This document shows positions 1 through 7,914 of a stretch of DNA of 38,139 bases, in pieces. The notes beneath the pieces are model-generated. The model did not search any database. It was not told the DNA's origin and saw nothing but the letters and a program-made list of their open reading frames with translations. The translations under genes and the position numbers were made by a program. Location of the stretch: the NCBI RefSeq assembly GCF_013911755.1, contig NZ_JACESP010000031.1, positions 1-38,139 of the forward strand, given 5' to 3'. Positions within the stretch are counted from its first letter, which is position 1, and the number at the start of each line of letters is the position of its first letter. Source of the DNA: Sphingosinicella sp. Lineage in GTDB: Bacteria; Pseudomonadota; Alphaproteobacteria; Sphingomonadales; Sphingomonadaceae.

Positions 1-14
1 GTGACGCCTTGGCC

Positions 15-434
15 ATGGAGGCGGGGGAGGGGCATCAGGCGCCGCGCGCCCGCCAGCGCGCAACCTGCCGGGTCGAGGTTCGGCTGATCCCGGAAGAGAT
101 CGCCGCGCTCGACCGCGCGGCGGATGTGCTGGGGATGAAGCGTACCGACTGGATCACCACGTTGCTGGCGCGGCGCTTGCGTGCAAACGCGCCCTTGCCG
201 CGCGAGGAGCGGGCGGCCATCGCGCAGGCGTGGCGCGAGCTCAATCGGATCGGGATCAACCTCAACCAGGCGACCCGCGCGCTCAACGCCTCGGTGATGG
301 TCGAATCCGGCCTCGACGTCGCGCGGGAAGCGGCCAGGGTCGCAAGCTTTAGGTCCGAGATCGTCGATGCGCTCGCCGGTCTCGGGGCCGCGCTCAAGGG
401 CGATCTTCGCTACTGGGACACGGCCGATGCGTGA
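15..434 (+). CDS. MobC-like relaxosome accessory protein (5' end may lie outside window)
   Basis: Likely DNA-binding partner of the relaxase at oriT. The central part reads as a ribbon-helix-helix-like segment (RVEVRLIPEEIAALDRAADV, then a helix ending in TDWITTLLARRL). It is followed by ELNRIGINLNQATRALN, which fits the MobC family signature in which an L-N-x-I-G-x-N-L-N-Q helix is conserved. The frame stays open to the left edge of the window, so the true start may be upstream; ATG at 15 is the first in-frame ATG and TTG at 9 is also possible. The stop overlaps the relaxase start by 8 bp, so the two are probably translationally coupled. The family call is good; the DNA site it binds is not in view. 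Confidence 0.75.
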   Translation: MEAGEGHQAPRARQRATCRVEVRLIPEEIAALDRAADVLGMKRTDWITTLLARRLRANAPLPREERAAIAQAWRELNRIGINLNQATRALNASVMVESGLDVAREAARVASFRSEIVDALAGLGAALKGDLRYWDTADA

Positions 435-1548
435 GGAGGAGGGGGTTCTCCCGCTTCCCAGCCTGATGGAGGCCTGGCGGCCGCCGGCAGGCGGCAAGCG
501 GACCCTGCGCGGCGCTTATGTTCGGATCAAACCGGGCGGAAGCGGGGGCGGGGCCGCCCGGCCAATGTCGATGGACCAGGCCGAGGCGCGCGCCAAGCTC
601 GAGCGGATCGTGCGCAAGGCGCCCGAGGTGATGGTGAAGGTCTCCGGCAAGCAATATGGCGCTCATCATGTCGCCGAGCATTTCGGCTATGTGGCGCGCC
701 ACGGGAAGCTCGCCGTCCGATCGAGCGAAGGCGAGATTATCACCGAGCCGGATCGGCTCAAGGCGATCGCTCAGGACTGGGCGATGCTCGACGAGGCCAT
801 GAACGAGCATGGCCGGGAGCGGCCGACGTCGATGTCGCTGGTGCTGTCGATGCCCGGGGGATCGACCGACGCCGAGACGCTTCATGATGCGGCGCAGGCA
901 TTCGCGCGAATCCTGTTCGAGGGGAACCATGCCTATATGCTGGCGCTCCATACCGACACCGATCATCCCCACGTCCATCTGACGGTGGCGACCGAAGGGG
1001 CGGACGGAACCCGCTTCAATCCGCGCAAGGCGGATCTCCATCATATGCGTGAGACCTTTGCGCATGAGCTGCGCGCGCGCGGTGTCGCGGCGGAAGCGAC
1101 ACCCCGGCGTGCGCGCGGTCATGTCCAGAAGCGGGTCCGTTCGTCCGCGCTCCATCTCGATGCCCGGCTTGGAGCCGAGGGACGGCGGCTCAATCTCGCG
1201 CAGCTCAACGAACTGCGCGCGCAAAGCTTCGTGCGCGGGGCCGACCAGGAGCGCCGGGCAGAAGATGTCATGGCGCTGGCTCGCCAGAAGCAGATCCGCG
1301 GTGCCTATGCCGAGGCCGCGGTCGCGCTCGCCGGCACCGGAAAAGCGGAAGATCGTGCCTTGGGGCAAGAAATCGCCGGCTTTCTGGCGGCGATGCCGCC
1401 AGCGGTGTCGCGGCGGCTCGCGCGCGCACGGGAGATACTGCAATCCGAACGGCCGCCGCAGGAGCGCCGAAACGAGCCGGAGGGCGTTTCGCCGCCCACA
1501 GGCTCCGAGGAGGGGCGGCCGCCGCCTCACCGGGATCGGGAACGATGA
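427..1548 (+). CDS. Relaxase / mobilization nuclease (VirD2/MobA-like, three-His motif)
   Basis: Predicted relaxase that nicks oriT and leads the transferred strand into the type IV secretion channel. The metal-binding motif HTDTDHPHVH is at residues 175-184, matching the H-x-D-x-D-H-x-H-x-H pattern of MobA/VirD2-type relaxases. A candidate nicking tyrosine is Y77 in KVSGKQYGAHHVAEHFGYVA; this assignment is by position only. The C-terminal third is Arg/Ala-rich and charged and ends in a low-complexity Pro/Arg tail. At 373 aa there is no helicase or primase domain. ATG at 427 was chosen because it overlaps the mobC stop; an in-frame ATG at 367 would extend deep into mobC. The LPD7 domain that often follows such nuclease domains is encoded separately at 7915-8799. 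Confidence 0.85.
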   Translation: MREEEGVLPLPSLMEAWRPPAGGKRTLRGAYVRIKPGGSGGGAARPMSMDQAEARAKLERIVRKAPEVMVKVSGKQYGAHHVAEHFGYVARHGKLAVRSSEGEIITEPDRLKAIAQDWAMLDEAMNEHGRERPTSMSLVLSMPGGSTDAETLHDAAQAFARILFEGNHAYMLALHTDTDHPHVHLTVATEGADGTRFNPRKADLHHMRETFAHELRARGVAAEATPRRARGHVQKRVRSSALHLDARLGAEGRRLNLAQLNELRAQSFVRGADQERRAEDVMALARQKQIRGAYAEAAVALAGTGKAEDRALGQEIAGFLAAMPPAVSRRLARAREILQSERPPQERRNEPEGVSPPTGSEEGRPPPHRDRER

Positions 1549-1549
1549 T

Positions 1550-1566
1550 GGCCGGCGCTGCCGGCC
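1550..1566. repeat. GC-rich hairpin just after the relaxase stop
   Basis: A perfect 7-bp inverted repeat (GGCCGGC / GCCGGCC) with a 3-base loop starts 2 bp after the relaxase stop codon. No T-run follows, so it is not a standard intrinsic terminator. It may stabilise the 3' end of the transcript or be a chance feature of GC-rich DNA. Confidence 0.35.
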
Positions 1567-1660
1567 GGCTTGCCGGACCTTGCCTGTGCGGCCTGGGCAT
1601 CCTATCTGGATGCGATGTCAAAATATCTCGCAAAATAGCTGATTTAGGCGCTGATACGCG

Positions 1661-1707
1661 CTCCTATCTTGTTAGAAAAAATCATGCTATTATCTAACAG
1701 ATAGGAG
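1661..1707. promoter_or_regulatory. Operator-like inverted repeat upstream of the AbiE-type toxin-antitoxin pair
   Basis: The arm CTCCTATCTTGTTAGA (1661-1676) is repeated inverted as TCTAACAGATAGGAG (1693-1707). The arms match over 15 bases with one extra T in the left arm, separated by 16 bp of AT-rich DNA. The right arm ends 8 bp before the ATG of the antitoxin gene and also supplies the AGGAG ribosome-binding sequence (1703-1707). AbiEi-type antitoxins are known to repress their own promoter through inverted repeats, so this is probably the autoregulatory operator. Antitoxin binding at the right arm would cover the ribosome-binding region. Confidence 0.75.
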
Positions 1708-1715
1708 CACAGCCA

Positions 1716-2324
1716 ATGTCTGCGGTAGCCGATCGGATCATGAAGCGCGTGCGCGGCAAGGGCCGCGGCTGGGTATTCACGCCCAAGAGCTTCGTCGACT
1801 TCGGGACGCGTGGGTCGGTCGACATGGCGCTGTCGCGCCTCGCGACCGCCGGCGACATCCGGCGCATCGGCCGGGGTCTTTATGACTATCCGCGCCAGCA
1901 TGACAAGCTCGGTGCGCTCAGTCCCGATCCCACCAATGTCGCCAAGGCCCTCTCGACGCAAAGTGGGGACAAGCTCGCACCGTCGGGCGCGGCGGCGGCG
2001 AACAGGCTCGGGCTATCGACCCAGGTTCCCGCCCGGGCCAGCTATGCCACGACCGGGCGGACCCGGGTCAGGCAAGCGGGCGGGCGCAGCCTGACGCTCA
2101 AGCACAGCCGCGCACCGGTGCTCGACAATGCGCCTGACTCGGTCAACGCGGTTCTGCAGGCGCTCGCGCATCTGGGGAAGGACAATATCGATAGCGACAA
2201 GATCCGGCACTTCGCCGCCCGCCTCGATGATCGCGACATGCGGATGCTCGCCCAGGCCCGGGCCGAGATGCCCGGATGGATGGGCGACGTCGTCCTAAAG
2301 ATCGGCGCCGCCCGCAATGGATGA
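1716..2324 (+). CDS. AbiEi-like antitoxin, DUF6088 family (type IV toxin-antitoxin)
   Basis: Predicted antitoxin and autorepressor for the nucleotidyltransferase toxin encoded next. The N-terminal half reads as a winged helix: RIMKRVRGKGRGWVFTPKSF, then a recognition-helix-like VDMALSRLATAGDIRRIGRGLYDYP. The pattern [V/A]-x-x-A-L-x-x-L-x-x-x-G-x-I-x-R-[I/V]-x-R-G-x-Y is typical of DUF6088/AbiEi proteins. The C-terminal half (KLAPSGAAAANRLGL onward) is the AbiEi_4-like region thought to neutralise the toxin without stable binding. The length of 202 aa is normal. The start at 1716 has AGGAG 8 bp upstream. The stop overlaps the toxin start by 8 bp. A large inverted repeat covers its promoter region. 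Confidence 0.85.
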   Translation: MSAVADRIMKRVRGKGRGWVFTPKSFVDFGTRGSVDMALSRLATAGDIRRIGRGLYDYPRQHDKLGALSPDPTNVAKALSTQSGDKLAPSGAAAANRLGLSTQVPARASYATTGRTRVRQAGGRSLTLKHSRAPVLDNAPDSVNAVLQALAHLGKDNIDSDKIRHFAARLDDRDMRMLAQARAEMPGWMGDVVLKIGAARNG

Positions 2325-3366
2325 GTTCGCACGCAGACCGGCCGTGGATCGGCGCGCCTATATCGATGAAGCGGCGGCGCGGCGGGATCTGACGCCGATC
2401 ATCATCGAGAAGGATTTCTGGGTCTGCTGGACGCTACGCCGCCTCGTCATGTGTCCCGACCTCGCCGGTCACATGACCTTCAAGGGTGGGACCTCGCTGT
2501 CGAAAGCCTATGGGATCATCGCGCGCTTCTCCGAAGATATCGACCTCACCATCAGCCGCGCGGCGCCGCTGCTCAGCGAAGTCGCCTCGCCGATGGACAG
2601 CGACATTACCGGCAAGGAGCGCGAGCGCCGGACCAAGGCGCTCAAGGCGGCGGCACAGGCTTATGTCGCCACGGTCGCCATGCCGATCCTGGCGCGCGAA
2701 ATCGAAGTCGCTCTCGGCACGGCCGAGGGCTGGAGCCTGGCGCTCGATCCCGACGACAAGGACCAGCAGACGCTGCTCTTCGTCTATCCGCGCACCTCGG
2801 GTTACGGGCTCGCCTATGGCGAGAATTACGGCGGCGCGGATGAAAGCGGTTACATCAAGCCGCGCATCAAGCTGGAATTTGGCGCCCGCGGCGACACGGA
2901 ACCGTTCGCGCTTCGACCGATCTTGCCCTATCTGGCCGAAGACTTTCCCGAGGAACTGCCGGATCCGGTGACCGCAGTGCCGACGCTGGCCGTTGCGCGG
3001 ACCTTCTGGGAAAAGGTCACGATCCTTCATGCGATCCATCATAACGGCAAGCTGCGCGAGGGCATGTCGCGCCATTATTATGACGTGCTGATGCTCGACC
3101 AGGGGGGCATCACGAACGAGGCGATGGGGCGGATCGATCTGCTCGAGCAGGTCGTGCACAACAAGAGCCTGATGTTCGCGGACAGGTCGGCCTCCTATGA
3201 CACCGCCGTGGTTGGAACGCTGCGCCTGTCGCCCGATGGCGCGACTTGGGAGAAGCTTGAGCGGGACTATGGCGCGATGTCGGAGATGTTCATGGCCGCG
3301 CCGCCGAAATTCCAAGTGTTGATGAAAGGTCTGGCGGCGATCGAGGCGACGATCAACGGACGTTGA
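2317..3366 (+). CDS. AbiEii/AbiGii-type nucleotidyltransferase toxin
   Basis: Predicted toxin of the AbiE type, a polymerase-beta-fold nucleotidyltransferase. MTFKGGTSLSKAY (residues 53-65) holds the GG-x-S motif and FSEDIDLTI (71-79) holds the D-x-D metal-binding pair, which are the family's two hallmark motifs. Upstream, IIIEKDFWVCWTLRRL is the usual E-K-D-x-x-x lead-in helix. Length 349 aa, typical for the larger AbiEii group. ATG at 2317 overlaps the antitoxin stop by 8 bp. AbiE homologues of this type act in phage abortive infection and plasmid stabilisation; which role applies here cannot be read from sequence. Confidence 0.88.
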   Translation: MDEFARRPAVDRRAYIDEAAARRDLTPIIIEKDFWVCWTLRRLVMCPDLAGHMTFKGGTSLSKAYGIIARFSEDIDLTISRAAPLLSEVASPMDSDITGKERERRTKALKAAAQAYVATVAMPILAREIEVALGTAEGWSLALDPDDKDQQTLLFVYPRTSGYGLAYGENYGGADESGYIKPRIKLEFGARGDTEPFALRPILPYLAEDFPEELPDPVTAVPTLAVARTFWEKVTILHAIHHNGKLREGMSRHYYDVLMLDQGGITNEAMGRIDLLEQVVHNKSLMFADRSASYDTAVVGTLRLSPDGATWEKLERDYGAMSEMFMAAPPKFQVLMKGLAAIEATINGR

Positions 3367-3402
3367 TGTCGGAGACCGCGAATGAGCAAGTAAACTAAGT
3401 AT

Positions 3403-3431
3403 TTGAAATAAAACGACAAAAGACTGATAAT
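3403..3431 (+). promoter_or_regulatory. Sigma70-like promoter in an AT-rich gap
   Basis: TTGAAA (3403-3408) is followed after exactly 17 bp by GATAAT (3426-3431), close to the sigma70 consensus. It lies in a conspicuously AT-rich stretch (about 3390-3450) between the toxin gene and a small ORF starting at 3631. The roughly 190 bp between the -10 box and that ORF holds no gene that I can support; it could be a long leader or a small RNA. Confidence 0.5.
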
Positions 3432-3630
3432 AATGATTATGTTAAATCAGGGCCGGCATCCCACAAGCGAGTGGCAGCTCACGCACAGAAGTCTGGCGTC
3501 ATAAAGCCGAAGGCGCTCCGAAAAGCTGCTCGGGCTGCCGAAAGCCGACAGGTTGGCAACCAGCTGGGTTTCGTGCCTGCACAAAGATGGGCTAAATGCG
3601 AGACCAATGGAATCGAGCGAGGGAACTTGC

Positions 3631-3834
3631 ATGATCACCGCCAAGCACATCCCTTGGGAGCCGATCGGCACTTTGCCGGAAGACCGGAAAGACGGCCGTC
3701 GCTTGCTGCTCTGGGAGGTTGACCTCCCTGTGATCGGGCGATGGGATAGCGACCGTGAGGGCTGGGAAAATCCCGAAAGCATGCATATCCTGGAAGAAGT
3801 CACCTTTTGGGCCGACATCACCCCACCCGTGTGA
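3631..3834 (+). CDS. Small hypothetical protein, DUF551-like
   Basis: A 67-aa protein. Its layout, ITAKHIPWEPIGTLPEDRKD then RRLLLWEVDLPVIGRWDSDR and EGWENPES, recalls phage and plasmid DUF551-type small proteins (W-x-P-I-x-x-L-P-x-D, then a LL-W strand and a final G-W). Function unknown. ATG at 3631 is preferred because GAGGGA lies 8 bp upstream; in-frame ATGs at 3607 and 3553 lack a comparable ribosome-binding site. A sigma70-like promoter lies about 200 bp upstream. The 3' neighbour is convergent (3892-4518, minus strand). Confidence 0.5.
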   Translation: MITAKHIPWEPIGTLPEDRKDGRRLLLWEVDLPVIGRWDSDREGWENPESMHILEEVTFWADITPPV

Positions 3835-3891
3835 GAGAATGTCGTTCACCGGTCGCCATCCGCCCCGAACTCTCCCGGCATGACGGTTCGC

Positions 3892-4518
3892 TCAATATGG
3901 CGGATCGGTAGCGGCCAGCGGCTGCGGGTCGGCGAGACCCCAGAACCGGGTCGTCGCACGGATATAGCGCACGAGGTCAGCCTTCCGAAGGCGAAGATGC
4001 TCGCTCGCAACGGGCGTGCCCGGCAGGAGGTCGAGATAATCCGGGGCCGCATCATTCCACAGCTCGGGCGCCAGTGCGCGCAGCCTGTCACAGGATGGAC
4101 CCTCGCCGTGGCGCACGACATTGGCGACGACGAACATCTGAGTCAGGTCCTCGCCCAGCCGGTCGACAGACAGGTCGATTCCGGCCTCTCTCGCGCACCC
4201 GGCCAACAGCGCTTCGAAACCACGAAGTCGGCTCATATCGGTCAAGCCCAAGTCGTGGATCGCGCGCGCCCAGATGCTCAACTGTCGCTCGAAGACGCCA
4301 GCCAAGGTCAGCGTGAACGCCTTTGCGGCTTCGTTGCCAGTATAGTTGTCGACCTGAGCCGCGGCGCGGTCGAGGAACTGATCAAGGGTCGCGGCTACCC
4401 CGGTCTCTAGCGTGGCATGGCGCGGTAGGCTGTCCAGCACAGGGAGGATGACCCGCTCGAACAGCCGCCCGAGATTGGCTTGAAAGACACGCGGCAGCGC
4501 ATCCCTGGTCGAACTCAT
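3892..4518 (-). CDS. Hypothetical protein, possibly HEPN-like
   Basis: A 208-aa predicted all-helical protein that I cannot place firmly. FERQLSIWARAIHDLGL in the first half and MFVVANVVRHGEGPSCDRL in the second half resemble the helix pair of HEPN-type proteins, where a polar N-x-x-[RK]-H or R-x4-H motif on the last helix forms the active site. This is a weak resemblance, not a family assignment. ATG at 4518 has AAGGA about 9 bp upstream. The gene is divergent from the PD-(D/E)XK gene at 4676, with 157 bp between them. Neighbours suggest a defence-related role (inference). Confidence 0.55.
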   Translation of the reverse strand: MSSTRDALPRVFQANLGRLFERVILPVLDSLPRHATLETGVAATLDQFLDRAAAQVDNYTGNEAAKAFTLTLAGVFERQLSIWARAIHDLGLTDMSRLRGFEALLAGCAREAGIDLSVDRLGEDLTQMFVVANVVRHGEGPSCDRLRALAPELWNDAAPDYLDLLPGTPVASEHLRLRKADLVRYIRATTRFWGLADPQPLAATDPPY

Positions 4519-4675
4519 GAAGAAAATCCTTCACCGATCGTACGTTCGTGTCGAGCAAAGGTGAATGAATATCACCGGCTTGCAAATCGCCATCGCCTCG
4601 CTGACACCGGGAGAGCCGGCATGGCAAGGATAGGCCTTGGCATCGGCAGGGAGCCGCGGCTGACGCAAGCGCCGA

Positions 4676-5656
4676 ATGACCGATACGCCACCAGATATCG
4701 AACGCCTGATACAGGATGTGCTTGCCGATCTCGGCTTCGATGCTGAGGCTGGGGAAGTTGCCCGGCGCGTACGCAGACTCAATCATGGGCTCCCTGCCGA
4801 GGATGAATTCGCTGTCATATGCGCCTGGCTTGGGCGCACGCGGCTACTTCACAAGCTTGACCAGCACCAGACACCGGCTCGGTCCAAGTCCGAATTTCAG
4901 GTGCCCGATATCCTGGCGATGTTCGACGCCGGCGGCCCTTTCCTGATCGAAGTAAAGGTTTGCAACGATAGGACTCTCTCCTTCAAGGCGGACTATCATG
5001 CGCGCCTCACGCGCTATGCGGACCAGATGGGCCTGCCTCTGCTTGTCGCATGGAAGCACTATTCCCTGTGGACCTTGGTGGACATTCGCCACCTTGCGCT
5101 CGCCCGCAAGAACTTCAACATCAGCCATGGCGAGGCAATGCGGCAGAATCTGCTCGGCATCCTCGCTGGCGACGTCGCATTCAAGCTGGCGGAGGGATCG
5201 GGCCTCCACCTTGACATCGCCAAGGAGCAATTGGTCGAGACTCGCCCCACCGAAAATGGCTTTGAGGAAACGTGGCAGATGCGCGTTACCGGTGTGCATT
5301 TCACGATCGGGGGCGGCGCGGTTCGAAACGACCTACATCCGGAAACCACCCAGCTCTTCGCGACATGGGATCTTCAGTCCTCGGAAGAGCATTCGCCTAC
5401 CCATATCCGTCAGAGTTTTACGGTAGGAGCCGAAGGCATCGAATTCGCGCACCGCGCCCTCGTCGGTCTGCTGGCGTGGGAGAAGCGCGTGGACGAGCCC
5501 ACCAACTGGCGGACCCTGCTTCGAGCGCCAGAGATTACCCGCAGCATCGCGCATTTCGGCGCGGCGCTCGAACGGGGGCTGGCCGAGGGCGTGGTTCACC
5601 ATATCCTTCACCAGCGCCCCGTCACGGCCCCGGACTTCATCACAGAAGAAAACTAA
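4676..5656 (+). CDS. PD-(D/E)XK nuclease-like protein, unknown role
   Basis: A 326-aa protein with a candidate PD-(D/E)XK nuclease core: E44 in the first helix (AEDEFAVICAWL), D78 in FQVPDILAMF, and E92-x-K94 in PFLIEVKVCND. Next comes RLTRYADQMGLPLLVAWKHY, which fits the helix and strand that follow the catalytic strand in this fold. The C-terminal 200 residues show no domain I recognise. The ribosome-binding site at ATG 4676 is weak. The stop codon TAA (5654-5656) lies inside the left arm of an inverted repeat that precedes the next gene. It could be a restriction-like defence effector or a repair nuclease. Confidence 0.6.
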   Translation: MTDTPPDIERLIQDVLADLGFDAEAGEVARRVRRLNHGLPAEDEFAVICAWLGRTRLLHKLDQHQTPARSKSEFQVPDILAMFDAGGPFLIEVKVCNDRTLSFKADYHARLTRYADQMGLPLLVAWKHYSLWTLVDIRHLALARKNFNISHGEAMRQNLLGILAGDVAFKLAEGSGLHLDIAKEQLVETRPTENGFEETWQMRVTGVHFTIGGGAVRNDLHPETTQLFATWDLQSSEEHSPTHIRQSFTVGAEGIEFAHRALVGLLAWEKRVDEPTNWRTLLRAPEITRSIAHFGAALERGLAEGVVHHILHQRPVTAPDFITEEN

Positions 5657-5690
5657 GTTTTCATCGATCCGTTGATAACATAACTTAGTT
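5651..5690. promoter_or_regulatory. Inverted repeat operator upstream of the XRE gene
   Basis: AACTAAGTT (5651-5659) and AACTTAGTT (5682-5690) form a perfect 9-bp inverted repeat with a 22-bp spacer. The spacer and right flank hold TTGATA (5672-5677), and TATACA (5693-5698) lies just after the right arm, 15 bp from TTGATA. The layout suits repression by the XRE-family protein encoded directly downstream. The left arm contains the stop codon of the preceding gene. Confidence 0.6.
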
Positions 5691-5720
5691 GATATACATC
5701 GACATTGAAGGAGAGTGCCG

Positions 5721-6560
5721 ATGGCCATGACCGGAGACGAACTCAGGGCGATGCGTGTCCGCAAACGGTGGACGCAATCGCAGCTTGCCACGCATCTGAA
5801 GGTCACGCCGCAATATGTCGGCATGATGGAACGTGGGGAAAAGGACATTCAATCCCACATTGAGGATGCTGCCCGTAGTGCCCTGGGCGATCCCGATCAT
5901 CCGAATCTCTATGTCCCCGATGGTGCGCTCTATCGGGAAGCACAGCAGGCCGTCCTCGCCGCGTTGCGCCAGCACCCCGATCTGAGCTTGAATGGCTTTC
6001 GGTATAACGGCTTCGACAAAGATCCGTTCGAAGGCGCAAAATCCGAGCATGACAGCCGGGCTCGCCTCTTTTCGGATGACAGTCTTGCGCAGATCGCGAC
6101 GGCCATCCGGTGGATCGATAGCGTCAAGAAGATCAAGACCTACAAATGCGGTTCCTATGGCGCGAAGCACCGGGCCGAACGCTGGGGCAAGGAAAACGGC
6201 CTTGCCTCCTATATCGCTAACGGCGCGCTGATCGTCGCGGCCGTTCATCGCAAGGTCGGCCTTCGTCGGGAGCAGAACAATCCGAACGCCGAGTTGGCCC
6301 TGGACCCCGACCCGATGCCGGAACCGAAGTCCGGCACCTTCGCGCACTGGCTGCACACGCAGACCAAGCGGAATGACCCAATCGGCGATCTCGCGCGCGA
6401 TGCAGCGCAGGACCGCACCTTCCCAGTGGATACCAGCAGTGGGCCGAAGCTGCGGTCCTATATGCGTTCATGCCGTGCGTGCGACGAGGCGATCGAAGCG
6501 CTTGAAGAGGCGCTGTCGGAATGGCGGGCTGCGAAGAAGCAGCGCGTCAATCGATCCTGA
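5721..6560 (+). CDS. XRE-family regulator with C-terminal YozE-like domain
   Basis: Residues 5-50 form an XRE helix-turn-helix (ELRAMRVRKRWTQSQLATHL, then KVTPQYVGMMERGEKDI). The middle region has KTYKCGSYGAKHRAERW and ASYIANGALIVAAV, a motif pair that I know only from uncharacterised plasmid and phage proteins. Near the C-terminus, GTFAHWLHTQTKRNDPIGDL followed by ARDAAQDRTFP matches the YozE SAM-like pattern (F-x-x-W-L-x-x-Q-x-x-R-x-D-x-I-G-D-L-A-x-D). ATG at 5721 was chosen because GGAG lies 7 bp upstream; GTG 5715 and ATG 5727 are alternatives. A 9-bp inverted repeat precedes it, so autoregulation is likely. It may control the RES gene downstream, 132 bp away. Confidence 0.7.
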   Translation: MAMTGDELRAMRVRKRWTQSQLATHLKVTPQYVGMMERGEKDIQSHIEDAARSALGDPDHPNLYVPDGALYREAQQAVLAALRQHPDLSLNGFRYNGFDKDPFEGAKSEHDSRARLFSDDSLAQIATAIRWIDSVKKIKTYKCGSYGAKHRAERWGKENGLASYIANGALIVAAVHRKVGLRREQNNPNAELALDPDPMPEPKSGTFAHWLHTQTKRNDPIGDLARDAAQDRTFPVDTSSGPKLRSYMRSCRACDEAIEALEEALSEWRAAKKQRVNRS

Positions 6561-6692
6561 TCCGGTTTTTGGCGGAGCGGTTCGCCGTGTCCCGACATCG
6601 ACATGTGGGCCGAGCCGGATTGTGCGAGGTGGATCTTGATGACTTTGGCTCCGCCTGCCTTTACCTCCCACGTCGAAGGAGCAAATGATCTG

Positions 6693-7877
6693 ATGGGCAT
6701 CGTGAAGGCATATATGATGGAGATGGAGGAGCGCGGTTACGGCGAATCCGACGATCACATCTGCCCGGATTGCGTTTCAGATGAATTCCTCGCCGAATGG
6801 ATCGCAGGGAATGCCGAGAGTGAGACCTGCAGCTTCTGTGACGCCGCATCTGAGCAGCCGATCGCCGCGCCCTTCGAGACATTCACCGGGATCGTCCTCG
6901 GCGGCCTAGGGTTCGACTGGAACGAACCCACCAACGAAGGAATCATGTATATTTCTCGTGAAGGGGGATGGCAGGCTCCGCTCTCCACGACCTCCGACGT
7001 CCTTTACGATGCCAGCTTCTCCGAAAACGATGACGTGCTTGCGGCGCTCGATTACATGATCCAATGCGAGGCCTGGGTCGAACGGGAGTTCTATCGCGGA
7101 ACCGACAGCCAGCGTCTGACCTGGGCGTGGGACAGCTTCAAGGCGTTCACGAAGAACCACACGCGCTACTTCTTCCTACAGACCAATCATGAGGGCTATG
7201 ACGAGCTGACGCCGGGAGAGGTACTTGGTTCGGTTTCGGACATGATCCGCTCGAAACTCGCCGATGAAGGCCTGATAAAGACGATCGGTGCCGATACCGA
7301 CTTGGTTCGCATCCGCGTCGATGATCAACCACAGATCACGGGGACGGCGATCGGTACGCCCAAGCCGGAGCATGCCCGGCAGTCGAACCGCATGAGCCCC
7401 GCTGGCATTCCGATGTTCTACGGCGCCTTCGACGCTGCAACGGCACATGCAGAGACCTTTGATCCGGACGTGCATGCCGGCAAGGTTTTGTCAGTCGGCA
7501 CTTTCCGGCCGGTGCGCGACCTGACTGTGCTGGACCTCGCCGAGCTTCCGTCCATACCGAGCGTATTCGACATGGCGCGACAGGAAATGATCCACTCGTT
7601 GCGGTTTCTTCACGCATTTGCCGCCGACATTTCGCAGCCGATCGCGCGCGACGGCCGGGAGCATATCGAATATGTCCCGACCCAGATCGTTACCGAATAT
7701 TTTCGACGGGTTTTCCAGCTCCGCGATGGCCAAATGCTGGACGGCATCATCTACCGCAGCGCGAAGAATGCCGGTACCAAAGCGTTCGTGCTATTCTGTG
7801 AGAACGGACAATGCATTGACGCGAACGTTGACGCCGAGGACGCGCTTCTTCGTCTGATCGCCGTCGCGCATCAGTAG
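6693..7877 (+). CDS. HEPN/RES N-terminal domain protein with RES NAD+-degrading domain
   Basis: A 394-aa protein with three parts. The N-terminal zinc-ribbon-like part has ICPDC and CSFC cysteine pairs. The middle HEPN-like segment is WAWDSFKAFTKNHTRYFF. The C-terminal RES domain begins at RMSPAGIPMFYGAFDAATAH and ends with EYVPTQIVTEYFR, LDGIIYRSAKNAG and FVLF, the usual conserved RES blocks. RES toxins of known TA systems degrade NAD+; this longer HEPN-fused type is much less studied. ATG at 6693 fits the family N-terminus (MGxxKAYMMExEERG) with GAAGGAG 11 bp upstream; ATG 6639 would add 18 unsupported residues. No ParS/Xre-type antitoxin of the RES family adjoins it, though an XRE gene lies directly upstream. 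Confidence 0.78.
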   Translation: MGIVKAYMMEMEERGYGESDDHICPDCVSDEFLAEWIAGNAESETCSFCDAASEQPIAAPFETFTGIVLGGLGFDWNEPTNEGIMYISREGGWQAPLSTTSDVLYDASFSENDDVLAALDYMIQCEAWVEREFYRGTDSQRLTWAWDSFKAFTKNHTRYFFLQTNHEGYDELTPGEVLGSVSDMIRSKLADEGLIKTIGADTDLVRIRVDDQPQITGTAIGTPKPEHARQSNRMSPAGIPMFYGAFDAATAHAETFDPDVHAGKVLSVGTFRPVRDLTVLDLAELPSIPSVFDMARQEMIHSLRFLHAFAADISQPIARDGREHIEYVPTQIVTEYFRRVFQLRDGQMLDGIIYRSAKNAGTKAFVLFCENGQCIDANVDAEDALLRLIAVAHQ

Positions 7878-7914
7878 CGCCGTCGGTAAAGGAATTGAAC
7901 GATGGGACGTGGCG

